Source: Ichthyophis bannanicus
Taxonomy: Eukaryota > Chordata > Amphibia > Gymnophiona > Ichthyophiidae
Direction of reading: 5' to 3'
Length of the DNA stretch: 64,000 bases
NCBI GenBank assembly: GCA_033557465.1
Contig: JAWIIG010000038.1
Coordinates: 2,294,001-2,358,000, forward strand
Part shown: positions 30,836 through 42,035 of the stretch, piece after piece
Layout of the letters: each line of letters begins with the position of its first letter
How positions within the stretch are numbered: the stretch's first letter is position 1
Notes under the pieces: generated by a model
What the model saw: the letters and a program-made list of their open reading frames with translations, nothing else
What the model was told of the DNA's origin: nothing
The model's database searches: none
Made by a program: the position numbers and the translations under genes

Positions 30836-32930
30836 AAAATGATACCAGAAAAAGACCACATGGCCTATCTAGTCTGCCCTTCCATATCAACTACTACAAT
30901 AGTCCCCTTTTTCCCTTTAGAAATCCTTTGTGTTTGTCCCATGCTTTTTTTGCATTCAGATACTGTCGTCTTCTCTACCACCTCCCCTGGGAGACTATTC
31001 CATGCATCTAACACGCTTTACGTAAAGAAATATTTCCGCATATTACTCCTGAGTCTATCCCCTTTCACCCTAATCCTATGTCCCCTCATAGCAGAGCTTG
31101 ATTTCATTCGAAAGAGGCTCTCCTCCTGTGCATTTATGCCACGGAGGTATTCAAATGTCTCAATCATATCACCTCTATCCCACCTTTCCTCCAAAGTATA
31201 CATATTAAGATCCTTAAGTCTGCCATCATATACTTTATAATGAAGACCACTAACCATTTTAGTAGCCACCCTCTGTACCGATTCCAACCTGTTTATATCC
31301 TTTTGAAGGTGCGGTCTCCAAAACTGCACACATCATCCGCAAAGAGGCAAACCTTATCTGACAGCCGTTCTGCAATATCACTAACAAAGATGTTAAAAAG
31401 AATCGGACCAAGGACAGATCCCTGGGGCACATCACTGGTAATCTCCTTCTCCTCAGAGTGAGCTCCATTTACCTGTACCTTTCCTCACCTCCCACTCAAC
31501 CAGTTTCTAACCCAAGCAGTAACTTTAGGGTCCATCACTAGGGTGCTCAATTTATTTAAAAGTTGCCTGTGCGGAACGGTGTCAAAGGCTTTACTGAAAT
31601 CTAAATACACATCTAAATACACTCCCTTGGTCCAACGTCCTGGTCACCCAGTCAAAGAACTGCCTCTGGTGAATCCTTGCTGCCTCAGATCTGGTAATCT
31701 GTTGGTCCAGAAACCTCACTAATTTCTCTTTCAGCAGCGCTTCCAATAATTTATTTACCACCGAGGTTAAACTAACCGGCCTCTAGTTTTCAACCACGTC
31801 CTTACTTCTGTTTTTGTGTAAAGGAACCACATGTGCCTCTCTCCAGTCCTCTGGCACCACTCCTGACTCCAATGAGGCATTGAAAAGGTCAGTCAGTGGA
31901 GCTGCTAGAACGTCCCCAGGTTTCTTGGGTATATCCCATCCGGTCCTATCACTTTGCCTACTTTAAGTTTAGCTAGTTTCCCATGAATACAGACTACTGA
32001 AAATTGTTCAAGATGCCACTCGCTTCTGTTCTTGTTTGTGGGTGTTTTCTGAGGTCCTGCTCCTGGTTCTTCATCTGTGAACACAGAACAGAAATATTTG
32101 TTAAGCAATTCCGCTTTATCCTTATGAGATTCTACATATTCCTCCCCTTCATCCACGAGTCTGACAATACCACTTTTGCCCTTCCTCTTCTCACTTACAT
32201 ATCTGGAAAATGTCTTATACCTCCATTTTATTGCATTGGCTATTTCCTCCTCTTTTTGAATATTTGCTTTCTTGACTACTTTGCTAGCTTCTCTAAGTTT
32301 TTCCAAATATAGGTGCCTGTTTTACTCTCTGTGATATCTTGTATTTCATGAAGGCCTCCCACTTTTTCTTCAACTTTTCAGCTACTTTTGAAAACCATAG
32401 CGGTCTCCTTTTCCTTTTACCTTTATTTACCATTTTAGCAAAAAGGTTTGTTTCCCTTAAAATATCCTCTTTCAGTTTTGCCCACTGTTTTTCTACATCT
32501 CCCAGCTGTTCCCATTCTGCTAATGACTCCTTGATGTACTGGCCCATCTTTGGAAAGTTAGTTTTCCTAAAGTCTAAGACCCTCACTTTTGAATGGATTT
32601 TAGCATCCCCAGTCTTAATACTGAACCATACCATCTGATGATCCCTGGATGCGAAATGATCTCCCACTATAACATCAGAAACACTTTCACCATTGGTAAG
32701 CACCAAGTCCAGTATGGCCCTTTCATGTGAACATAGGATGCGAGCCTCTCTGCCTTGGCCTTTACGCTCAACAGGGAGGATTGACGAGAACACCACCTGT
32801 GCACCTAACTGCTTCACCCTCTGTCCCAGAGCCATGAAGTCACTTTTGATACGTTCCGAGGTATACCTGGCAACTCTTCAACTCGTAATACCCCCAGTCT
32901 TTCATCTGCTACAACCATTCCTGTAAAACA
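30836..32930 (-). pseudogene. CR1 subfamily C, internally deleted, minus strand
   Basis: The minus strand starts near 32930 with an SGNH-esterase-like piece (MALGQRVKQLGAQVVFSSILPV), the type found in CR1 ORF1, then passes directly into endonuclease (ILDLVLTNGESVSDVIVGDHFASRDHQMVWFSI) and the linker (RPLWFSKVAEKLKKKWEAF). Further pieces are the pre-RT (31905-32306), motif B and FADD-type region near 31360-31450, and the C-terminal part (31018-31329: RVATKMVSGLHYKVYDGRL, LEERWDRGDMIETFEYL). The 3' end lies near 30836 (complement of gactagataggcca). Much of the endonuclease and part of ORF1 are missing. Many frameshifts. Confidence 0.8.
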
Positions 32931-33110
32931 GGCTTTACAGATGAAAAACAACTTTACAAAATTATCTTCTTAAGGGTTAATTTTTATAAAACTTTTTTTG
33001 CACATGTATGGCAGGATACATGCTTAAAAGGCCTCTTATAAAACTACACCTGATGACTAAAACGTGCTTACTTTTACGTGACCTGGGTGTAGGCATTCGC
33101 AGAGGAAGCT
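32931..33110. other. Unassigned spacer
   Basis: AT-rich with repeated ttataaaact segments. No ORF or recognised family. Confidence 0.4.
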
Positions 33111-33490
33111 TTCTACAGAAATGGCTCTTGCCAAAGTTTCCAGTGATTTGTTCGTCACCAGATCCAAGAGCCTTTTCTCAGTCCTCATTCTTTGTGACCT
33201 TTCTGCTGCTTTTGACACTGTTGATCATCACCTTCTCCTCGATCCCCTATTCTTGCTTGGATTTAGTGGCTCTGTTCTGTCCTGGTTTTCTTCTTACATG
33301 TAGCTCTGCACTTTTAATGTATGTTCTGGTGGATCCTCCTCTACTGCCATTCTGCTTCCAGTCAGTGTATCTCAGGGCTCTCTCTTGGGACCTCTCCTTT
33401 TCTCTCTCTACTCTCAGCTCCTTGGTGCACTTATCTCCTCCCATGACTTCAGTACCATCTTTACACTGATGACTCTTAGAACTACCTCTC
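33110..33490 (+). pseudogene. L2-like RT fragment (plus)
   Basis: SVLILCDLSAAFDTVDHHLLL is RT motif A. It continues LGFSGSVLSWFSSYM, a stop, then VSQGSLLGPLLFSLY (motif B) in another frame near 33360-33420. The catalytic YADD is not preserved. It is a short fragment truncated on both sides. Confidence 0.75.
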
Positions 33491-33539
33491 TAGACCTGAA
33501 TTCTCCGAGATGGAGCCTGACATGCTGACTTGGATAGTT

Positions 33540-34005
33540 TGTTCCAGGGATATGGTGTAACAAGGTAGAATGAACAAAGTCTCGAGTTGGCAGTAGCAGA
33601 GAAGGGCACAGATTAAAGGGAACTGCCAGAAGAGTAGAGTTCACAAGGAAGGGTGTAGAGAGAGATAACAGATAGTGAGGAGCCACAGAATGAAAGCATA
33701 TTTTAAATCAGTAGGAAAAGTTTGAACTTTGAAGTTTGAAAACAGATAGGGAGCAAATGAAGTGACTTGAGAAGAGGGGTTATGTAAGCATAGCAACAGT
33801 GGCAAAGATTAGCCACGCAGCTGAGTTCTGAACAGATTGAAGGGGAGAGAAATGATTCAGAGGAAGACCAGCGAAGAGGAGTTGTAATAGTCTAGACGGG
33901 AGGTGACTAGAGAATGGTTAAGGGTCTTAGTAGTGTGTTCAAATAGGAAGGGATGAATTTTGCTGATGTTATAGAGAAAGAAACGACAGGTTTTAGCTAT
34001 CTGTT
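33540..34005 (-). pseudogene. L2-like LINE fragment, thumb region (minus)
   Basis: The minus-strand translation has SLVTSRLDYYNSS and the following FRTQL, HNPSSQVTSFAPY-like order that matches the DYCNSLL ... LHWLPI region of L2-type ORFs, with decay throughout. It is probably unrelated to the adjacent plus-strand fragment in insertion history. Confidence 0.55.
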
Positions 34006-34007
34006 AC

Positions 34008-35390
34008 ATAGTAACATAGTATATGAGGGCAGATAAAGATCAGCATGGTCCATCTAGTCTGCTCCGCAAGGTGGCAAAGTGGCCTTTGTTTAGGGGTGTA
34101 CCCACCGCTCCGTGCTGGTCACTATTTGTTGAGATATAAGAGATAGTTATGTTCATTTTAATTTTATCTTTTTGCTATAAAGGGATCCACTGTGTCTGCC
34201 CCATGCCATTTTGGATTCTGTCACTGTATTTGCCCCCATCGCTTCCACCGGCAGGGCATTCCAAGCATTCACCACCCTTTCAGTGAAAACGTATTTCCTG
34301 ACGTTGCCTTTCAGTTTACCCCCTTGCAGCTAATGTTATGCCCTCTAGTTTTACAGCTTCACCGTCACTGAAAAAGATTTGTTTGTACATTAATACCCTT
34401 TAAGTATTGAAAGGTCTGTATCATATCTCCCCTGTCCCTTCTCTCCTCTAGCGTATACATATTTAGGTCTTCAAGTCTCTTCTCATTTGTCTTCTGGCAC
34501 AGGCTCCAAATCATTTTGATCACCTTCCTCTGAACCATTTCCAGTCTTTTTATATCCTTTGCGAGATATGTCTCCAAAACTGAATGCAATATTCCAAGAG
34601 AGGCCTCACCAGTGACTTTTACAGTGGTATTAGTACCTCCTCCTTTCTGCTGGTAATTCCTTTCTGGCTTTTGCCACCACCACCTTGAGATCCTCAGATA
34701 CAATTACTCCAAGGTCCTTCTCCTGATCCATGCACACCAACCTCTTGCCCCCTATCGCATACAGTTCCCTTGGATTTCTGCATCTCAAGTGCATGACACT
34801 GCACTTCTTCTCATTAAATCTTAACTACCAAGCATCAGACCATTCTTCCAGCTTTTGTAGATCTTTCCTCATGCTATCCACTCCCTCAGGGGAGCCTACT
34901 CTGTTGGAAATTTTCAAGTCATCTGCAAAAAGACAGACTTTTCCATTCAGTTCTTCAGCAATATCACTCACAAATACATTTAACACTACTGGTCCCAGGA
35001 CCGATCCCTGGGACACACCACTAATCACCTTCCTTTCATCCGAGTATATTTATTTAACATGTTTTTTATACTGCTTTATCATTTTAGTCAAAGTAGTTTA
35101 AATTGTAACTTAAACTTGGTAATGTATTTTAAATAGGGACAATGATAACTTGTATTCTTCTGAGGCAATGGAGGGTTAAGTGACTTGCCCAAGGCCATAA
35201 GGAGTGCTAATGGGAATCAAAGTCTGGTTTCTTGGTTCCCAAGCCAGTGTTCTAACCACTAGGCTACTCCTCCATTTACCATCACCTTCTGCCATCTGTC
35301 AGTCCACCAATTTCTGATTCAGTTCACTACATTGGGACCCATCCCCAGGCTGTTCAGTTTAATGATGAGCCTCTGTGAGGAACAGTTGGT
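34008..35390 (-). pseudogene. CR1 subfamily B fragment (minus)
   Basis: The 3' end is at 34008 (complement of agatggaccatgctgatctt). Readable parts on the minus strand: WNALPVEAMG near 34250, MIWSLCQKTNEKRLEDLNMY (34365-34703), CTDQEKDLGVI-type near 34710, and SGVSQGSVLGPVVLNVF with CLFADDLK (34825-35028). A SINE at 35047-35272 splits it. It is truncated near motif A and adjoins an L2-like fragment. Confidence 0.8.
35047..35272 (-). repeat. SINE with S1 head and a third tail (minus)
   Basis: Reverse complement: head ggagtagcctagtggttaga, body cttgggcaagtcacttaacc, then a tail containing taaactactttgactaaaat and aaagcagtataaaaaacatg. This tail is not that of the other S1 copies. It is inserted in CR1-B between the codons matching catccgagt and catttaccatcacc. 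Confidence 0.75.
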
Positions 35391-35720
35391 TGTGTTAGAT
35401 GTGTGCAGAAAAAGAGAAAGGGGAGAATTGGGTTTAGGGGGAAAGATAAGGAGCCCAGTTTTGGCTATATTCAATTTCAGACAGTGGCAGGACATCCAGG
35501 CAGTAAGGTCAGATAAGCCAGCTGAGATCCCGGTCCCTTATTCTCCTTTTTACCATGTACTGTGTGTCTTTACTATTTCCCCTAGATTTCCTCTAGTCCC
35601 CAATTTGTTGTGTTGTCTGTCTTGATTAGATTGAAAATTCTTTAGAGCGGGGACTATATACCGTGCCACATATGCCTTCTAGCACTATAGAAATGATTAG
35701 TACTAGTAGTGGAGTGCAAA
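35390..35720. pseudogene. Two L2-like scraps
   Basis: 35390-35530 read on the minus strand gives WMSCHCLKLNIAKTGLLIFPPK, the post-YADD region of L2-type RTs. 35530-35720 on the plus strand looks like an L2-type 3' end: gattgaaaattctttagagc, ggggactatataccgtgcca and cactatagaaatgattagta. Confidence 0.55.
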
Positions 35721-35832
35721 TGGGGTTACACTGTAAGTGCATATTTTATTAAAACATAAATAAATATCTGTGGCTTCGGCATAGCCATGCAAGATTTGTG
35801 GTAGCATTTTATAAAGACACATAGGTACCTAT
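35721..35832. other. Unassigned spacer
   Basis: Short AT-rich segment before PR copy 4. Nothing recognised. Confidence 0.4.
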
Positions 35833-36195
35833 GAGGGTCATTTTGGAAGCTCTATTCATGCTTTGGACATCTGAAAATAGAAATAGAAACCTCCAAAGCA
35901 CAGAGACGTCTTTAGAGCCATTTTAGAAGCCGGGTCTGTGGATATCCCCAGTGTGAGGATACTTAAGTCTGAACCGGGGTATACTGGAAATGTGAGTGGG
36001 GTGTTCCCAGGAACCTGGGCATCCTCGTCTGATCTCAGAAACATCCTGCATGTCTGGCATCACGTCTAAGTTTAGACCTGTTTCTGGCATGAACAGGCAT
36101 CTGAAAAGTGCTTGTTTTGGCTGAAAAACATCTATAGGAGAAAGTATTCCATCATCCCCATTACACAGTACATTTTCAATGATTGGGAAACCAAG
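35833..36195 (+). repeat. PR copy 4, left part
   Basis: Begins gggtcattttggaagctcta and runs through gtctaagtttagacctgttt to the L2 insertion. Its right part lies at 40536-40732. Confidence 0.7.
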
Positions 36196-36232
36196 GTTCC
36201 ACTCCTACTGTTGCTGTTACTAGCTCACTGCC

Positions 36233-36650
36233 TTCAGACCCCCGCCACCACCAGCAGCTCTCCCCTTCCCGGGGATCGAGCCACCAGCAGCGGGAGGGGC
36301 CGCGAAGCCTTCCCTGCCCAATCGGAGCAGCACAAGGGGTTTAAAAGCAGCGCGCCATCGGGCGCAGGCCTCTTCAGACCCCCCGCACCACCAACAGCTC
36401 TCCCCTTCCCGGGGATCGAGCCACCAGCAGCGGGAGGGGCCGCGAAGCCTTCCCTGCCCAATCGGAGCAGCACAAGGGGTTTAAAAGCAGCGCGCCATCG
36501 GGCGCAGGCCTCTTCAGACCCCCGCCACCACCAGCAGCTCTCCCCTTCCCGGGGATCGAGCCACCAGCAGCGGGAGGGGCCGCGAAGCCTTCCCTGCCCA
36601 ATCGGAGCAGCACAAGAGGTTTAAAAGCAGCGCCCTTTGGCGTGGCCCTT
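36233..36650 (+). promoter_or_regulatory. Three 140-bp GC-rich monomers, probable L2 promoter
   Basis: ttcagacc recurs at 36233, 36373 and 36513, exactly 140 bp apart. Units are nearly identical (ctccccttcccggggatcga, gcgggaggggccgcgaagcc, ccaatcggagcagcacaagg). Each holds ccaat, a motif of NF-Y-type sites, and GC boxes, followed by gtttaaaag, which could act as a TATA-like element. Tandem monomers in a LINE 5' UTR usually act as promoters (known for mouse L1). The role here is inferred. Confidence 0.65.
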
Positions 36651-37255
36651 AGGCGGGGCACGGCAAGAAACACAGATAATCCGTATAAGCACAGCAGTGT
36701 CTCGACTGCCTGGCGGGTTTGAAACTAACCTCATCAACATCATCTGAAAAAGATCTCCGTCTTCTTCAAACCTCCAGCTGGAGCGCACCTATGGCAGACC
36801 TCGCTCTCACATTGAACCAAGCCACCTATCGATCACAGCAAGTATACCACTTCTAAAACACTGGCTATAAATGAGTCTTCCAGCACACCCAACTAAGCCG
36901 ATATCAGTATTCTCCTATGGTCACACATATCCTATGATCTGTAGCCTCATATACTGTTGTCAGTAGCCTATATAACTTTGTTGATAGTACCTATACCGTT
37001 GTCTGTAGCCTATATAACACTGTCAATAGCTTCTTATACTGTATAACATTGTTGATAGTACCTATACTGTTGTCAGTAGCCTATATAACACTGTCAATAG
37101 CTTCTTATACTGTTGTCAGTAGCATCATATACCGTTGTCCATTGCTATACTGTTTTGTGTCTCACTATTGTACTCTCTGTCCTATTGCACTATACTGCTA
37201 TTGCACTATACTGCAGCATATCTACAGTACTTTGCACACAACAGGAACTCGCAAA

Positions 37256-40200
37256 ATGGCCCTCCAGCTCTTCGCCCTTATCAGCTTTTTCTTACTTACT
37301 CACTGGCTCGGAACCTCCCAAGCCCTTTACATATCTCATGGAATTATCCCCATCTTAAATAGCCATGGAAAAAGGTGGTCTGGACCCCCATACTCCCACC
37401 CAGGAAGTGACACCTACACACGCCGCTCCCATTTGATACACATAGCACTCCAGCTGCCCAATACACCCACCCAGGAAGAACCTCCGAACTACCGACCCCT
37501 AAGATGTGCCATCATAAATGCGCGTTCTATTCGCAAAAAATGGCCTGTGGTTCTTGAAACAATTTCCCGCTATGACCTAGAGATACTCATGATCACAGAA
37601 ACCTGGCTATCAGCGGAAGATAACGTTCTCATCAACCAACTTCTACCACCCAATTTCGCCATACACACAAGACATAGAGAAAACAAAAAAGGAGGAGGGG
37701 TGCTCATAGTCTCCAAATCGGACCTTAACTTCCACATAACAGATTCCTCTAGCTCAAACAATCTAGACATACTCTCCATTACAAACCAGCAAATCTCCCT
37801 CAACCTCTTATACAGGACACCGTCCACGTCTCCAGAGGACCTCCCAACCATTATTGACCTTACTGCCAGCACCCTCAATCCCAATAAACCAAATTGGATA
37901 ATGGGTGACTTCAATCTCCCATCGTTATCCCAAAACCACGCAATTGCCTTCCTTGGTGCTATGGAAGACCTGGGACTCAAGCAAATTATCAATAAACCCA
38001 CTCGTATAAAGGGAAACATTCTGGATTTGGTATTCGCTCCTCAGACAGTCTTTGAACAAAACCACAACCTACCAACATCAATCGTTGATGTACCCTGGTC
38101 AGACCACAAACTGATCATTTTCCAGATCCCCATCATCAATGAGAAGCTGCACAGAAGCCAAAACATGCACAGCACATCACGGACGCCCACAAGAAGATTT
38201 AGACCATTTAACAGGGAACACATCTTGGCTGAGACCCAATCACTCCTCAACAAAACCATACCAGACCTCGACGAACTAATCACCTCCTGGAACTCCAATC
38301 TGCATGCCATATCACAACCTCCAATTTCCAATAACACAAAGAGGAGAAAAAGAAGCACCGCCCCATGGTTCTCTCCTGAATTGCGATCCTCTCTGACTCA
38401 ACTCCGCAGACTGGAGCGCCGCTGGCGCAGATCACTTTCCACTGAAGATCAGACCGCCTACCGTACTCACCTCTCCACACACCGTGAAGCAATCACAACC
38501 ACAATGAAACAATATCACACAGACACCCTAAAGAGATCACTGAATAAACCACGTGACCTCTTCAACCTGGTCAAATCCCTCTCAAAGGAACCTTCTCCCG
38601 AACAACACAGTGAGATTCATCCACAGAAATTCGCTGACTACATGCAATCCAAGATAGTGCAAACGAACAAGGTGTCAACAGTCCCGTTCCAAGAACCAAC
38701 GAATGCAACCACACTAAATAACTTCTCTACACCATCCACTAAATGCATCGAGGACACCATAGCATCTCTCAATACCTCCACTGCACAAACGGACCCATGC
38801 CCAGCTTTTTGGATTAAGGAGCTACGTTGTGCGTTCAGCCCCTTCATTGCAAATCTAATGAACCTCTCATTCACAACAGGGTATTTCCCTGCAGCACTCA
38901 AGCAGACTTCCATCAGGCCACTTTTGAAAAACCCCAAGCTAGACCCGCAAAAGGTCGAATCTTATAGGCCTATAGCTAGCATTCCCCTCTTAGCCAAGAT
39001 AATTGAGAAGGAGGCACAACGGCAAATCCAAGATCATATAGACACCACAGCTCCCCTAGATCACTGCCAACATGGGTTCAGAGAATATCATGGGGTCGAG
39101 ACCCTACTCACTAACCTATTCAACGACATTATCACAGGCATTAACAACATCCGACAAGGATTTGTACTCGTCTTCTTAGACATCGCTGCGGCGTTCGACT
39201 CGGTAAGCCACGAAATTCTCCTCGGACGACTGAAAGAGAAAGGTATCTGCAACAGTGCATTAGAATGGTGTAACTCTTATCTGGATGGAAGATGGCAATA
39301 TGTGAAGTCCGGTACAGAAGAGTCAAAACGCTTCCATCAAAAGCAAGGTGTGCCTCAAGGTTCCTCATTGTCTTCCCTACTATTTAATATACATGCAGCC
39401 CATTTGCGACATCATAAGATCTTTCAAAGTCAACTGCTTGATATACGCAGATGACATTCTCTTATATATGCCTTTCTCTACAACTCAATTAGACCTGGCA
39501 CCGTTGGTAGACTGCCTCAATTCGGTCTCAGAGTGGCTCCAATCACAAAACCTTCGCATTCAACATAAAAAAACAGAGGTGCTCTTCATCTCCAAAGACC
39601 CCAACTTCACCCCTCCAGCCCATGTCAGTGTCAAGGAAGCTGACCTACAAGCTAAAGAAACAATAAGATACCTTGGAGTTACATTGGACCAACGTCTGGA
39701 TATGAAACATCACATAAATAACATAGTCAAAGCTGTATACTTCAAAATACGCTCGCTTAGGCATATGCGCTCCCTGTTGGACCCGGACGACTTCCGAACC
39801 ATATACCAAGTGCTAATCCTGCCACACTTCGACTTTGCAAATGCCATATTACAAGGTCTCCCTCAATCCACTCTTAGCCCATTACAGATGGCCATGAATG
39901 CCGCAGCAAGAGTCCTCTACGGAGCCTCCAGAAGCGACCACGTAACTCCCATTCTTAAACAGCTTCACTGGCTCCCCATCCATGGGAGGATCATCTTTAA
40001 AACCCTAGTCCTATCATTCAAGGCAATCAAGGGTATCTCATCCTCCTCACTCACAGATCTGATTCACACTGTACCCCCCAACAGATCCAGAAGAGCAACA
40101 GCCGTAAACCTACTGACAACCTCGAAGGCGTCGACAAAGTGCAACATGACAACCTCAAACAGAGCCTTCAGTTTCTATGTCCCCAAATTCTGGAACACTC

Positions 40201-40295
40201 TACCCTCCGACATAAGGGCCATTACTGACCTACTCCAGTTCAGGAAGGCACTCAAATACCACCTCTTCCTTCAATACTACCCTACCAGCAATTGA
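37256..40295 (+). pseudogene. L2 ORF2: endonuclease-reverse transcriptase, one frameshift
   Basis: I place the start at the ATG at 37256, codon 70 of a longer open frame, because upstream codons are repetitive leader sequence. Residues 1-23 (MALQLFALISFFLLTHWLG...) look like a signal peptide. The endonuclease follows: CAIINARSIRKKW, MITETWLS, KGGGVLIVSK, WIMGDFNLP, GNILDLVF and WSDHKLIIF, which cover the usual Asn, Glu, Asp and His positions. RT: ESYRPIASIPLLAKIIEK, QHGFREYHGVETLL, LVFLDIAAAFDSVSH and GVPQGSSLSSLLFN. A one-base shift near 39390 moves to the frame with CLIYADDILLYMPF, QHKKTEVLFISK and ILKQLHWLPIHGRIIFK. The stop is at 40293-40295. The substrate is its own RNA, copied at a nicked target. 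Confidence 0.85.
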
Positions 40296-40535
40296 ACCAG
40301 AGGAAGTGACCCACTCATGAACACACCATGCCGTTCTTTATATTATTAAGACTCTATTCTGTTCTATGTAATTATCTCATGTATATAGTTTACCCCGGTT
40401 CTCCAGGTTTGTACTCCTGTTCGATGTAAACCAAACAGCTTGTTGTTATGGTCTTTATGTTATAATGTAAACCGCGCTGATGCCGAATAGTGCGGTATAT
40501 AAGAACTTGTAATAAATAAATAAATAAAATAAATT

Positions 40536-40732
40536 AAGCTATTCCTAGAGGTCCAGGTTTTCAAATACTATTCTAGGAATATCTATGTAGACACACACAC
40601 ACCCCAGACGTCTCTTTTGAGCATGTTCACATTTGTGAAATTATATAAGCACCTGGACCTGTCTGCTTTTTTTTCAGATGTTCTGGCTTAGACGTCCCAG
40701 AATGCACGTGGATCTCCTTTCTAAAATTCCCC
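40536..40732 (+). repeat. PR copy 4, right part
   Basis: Continues PR copy 4 after the L2: aagctattcctagaggtcca, cacacacacac near 40595, ttcagatgttctggcttaga, and the right end ctttctaaaattccccttca. Confidence 0.7.
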
Positions 40733-40739
40733 TTCATGT

Positions 40740-40985
40740 GGTTTTTTTTTTTATGTTCAAACTTTTTTATTGCAATTCAAATAACAATGAACAGCCAGAG
40801 CTCCAATTTACAAATACATCTAACACATCGAACATACCAATACAATGGAACCCGGCCAGACACTCAACACACTTTGCAATTTTCTGATATTCCCCAACCT
40901 CCCCAACACCCCCCCCCCCACACCTCTCCCCCCTCGCCCCCCCATGTATAACATAACATAAAATAAGCTTGGAATAGATGTCTTC
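40740..40985 (-). mobile_element. L1-type 3' UTR scrap (minus)
   Basis: T-rich start, then ttttttattgcaattcaaat, and a C-rich run at 40895-40945. Its complement is a G-rich polypurine tract of the kind seen in the 3' UTR of the L1 at 62930-63120. No coding sequence. Confidence 0.5.
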
Positions 40986-42030
40986 TTGATCTCTTGCTAG
41001 GTTCCCTTTTATAAAATTACTCATTTCAATCAGTATTATCTTTCAGTGGTTAATATTTATCTCTTCTTGAGGGAATATGCCAGTCCATATTAACTTTATA
41101 ACACTGCTGAAAAGAATACAGAAAAAGGAGCTTTATGTATCTTTTCATGTATTGACTGTTATGAGAACTATTGACTACTTCAGGTGGTCTTTTTTCATTT
41201 TATGTTAAGTTGTGCCAGTGCTGGAAATTGTTTTTAAAACGTAAAGAATCGTGATGTTTTGCTATTGAAATATCCAAGATATATGTATGTGTGCATGCAT
41301 AATTTGTTACCCTGAAAATATAAATCTTCTTTATCAGCTGCTTTTCCCTCACTCACTTTCTGTTGCTAATATTTACATTTACTTTTTGAAGTACATTTTG
41401 GCTTAGCTCTTTCAATCTTTCTATGGTACTACAGGCTGGAAATATATAGTTCTAAAATTAGCAATAATTTTAATTTACTTAGATTGATTTTTACAAACTC
41501 TTTCACAAGAAAATCTGTTTAGATTTATATATATAAACATGCTTGCTGTAGTAAAAATGTTCCCTATAATGATTGCTGCAATGGGTAGAATAATATGCAG
41601 AATAATTGCACATGACAGCTTTATTGCTGGAGTATGAAATAGTGCAGTGGAGATCACAGTTTGTATCCTCTTCCTCTTTATGTGGTCCACGAACACAACT
41701 TGCTTTCTTTATAACTAAAATATGCAGTTTAACTCCACCCAATTTGGGTCATTTTATAAGGCGCCACCTAGCCTAAATGTTAGTATTTGGCACAGAAGTG
41801 GCCACGTGCATGTGTGAAGGACCTCTTATGGAATACTGCTTAATCCAAAACTTTACATCTTGTTTGCATTGCCATACTTTCACTATGAGCATGCACATGA
41901 CCGTAGTTTACAAGTATATGCGTGGATTATAAAATATCATCTCTGTATGGTCTTGAAAAATCTAGTTACAGGAATTTACCTCACCTCTAAAGTAGATGTT
42001 CATGCCTGAACCTAAGGTACTTTTTCAGCC
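40986..42030. other. Non-repetitive-looking stretch
   Basis: AT-rich, no recognised repeat family. A minus-strand open frame at 41475-41710 is hydrophobic but has no convincing splice signals (see rejected items). Confidence 0.4.
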
Positions 42031-42035
42031 ACTTT

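Larger units (their letters stand above)
28545..30836 (+). pseudogene. CR1 subfamily A, old copy in three segments
   Basis: Segments 28545-28885, 29456-29620 and 30075-30836 align in order with the CR1-A copy at 11936. The first covers the RT N-terminus (FNSVFTEEVV, PEDWRAANVMPIFKKG). The second covers QHGFTQGKSCLIDLF-like and motif A begins in the third (attgtgtatttagacttgca). The third also holds the YADD region, decayed to LQMT, and the C-terminal thumb. A solo LTR and a PR element separate the segments. Stops and small deletions are frequent, so this is clearly older than the 11936 copy. Confidence 0.8.
36196..40535 (+). mobile_element. L2-clade LINE, nearly full length
   Basis: Order: GC-rich 5' region with three 140-bp repeats (36233-36650), AT-rich leader (36660-37255), ORF2-type frame (37256-40295 with one frameshift), 3' UTR and a tail of aataaa repeats ending at 40535. 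It splits PR copy 4. The 3' end, accgcgctgatgccgaatag with gcggtatataagaac, is shared with SINE 8250 and the scrap at 22681. One frameshift and no internal stop suggest a fairly recent insertion. Confidence 0.85.

Noticed and set aside
36233..36650. The three 140-bp repeats as a coding region (a 170-codon frame at 36112-36624).
   Set aside because: The frame exists only because the unit is GC-rich; position upstream of the L2 leader fits a promoter array better.
37049..37255. ATG at 37049 as the start of the L2 protein.
   Set aside because: Its first 69 codons come from the repetitive agtagcctatata-type leader; the ATG at 37256 fits the start of a conserved-looking protein better.
41475..41710. 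Minus-strand open frame of ~75 codons with a hydrophobic segment (AIILHIILPIAAIIIGNIF), possibly a last exon of a membrane protein.
   Set aside because: The acceptor is weak (aaagaaag with no clear pyrimidine tract), the region is AT-rich, and such a frame is expected by chance.
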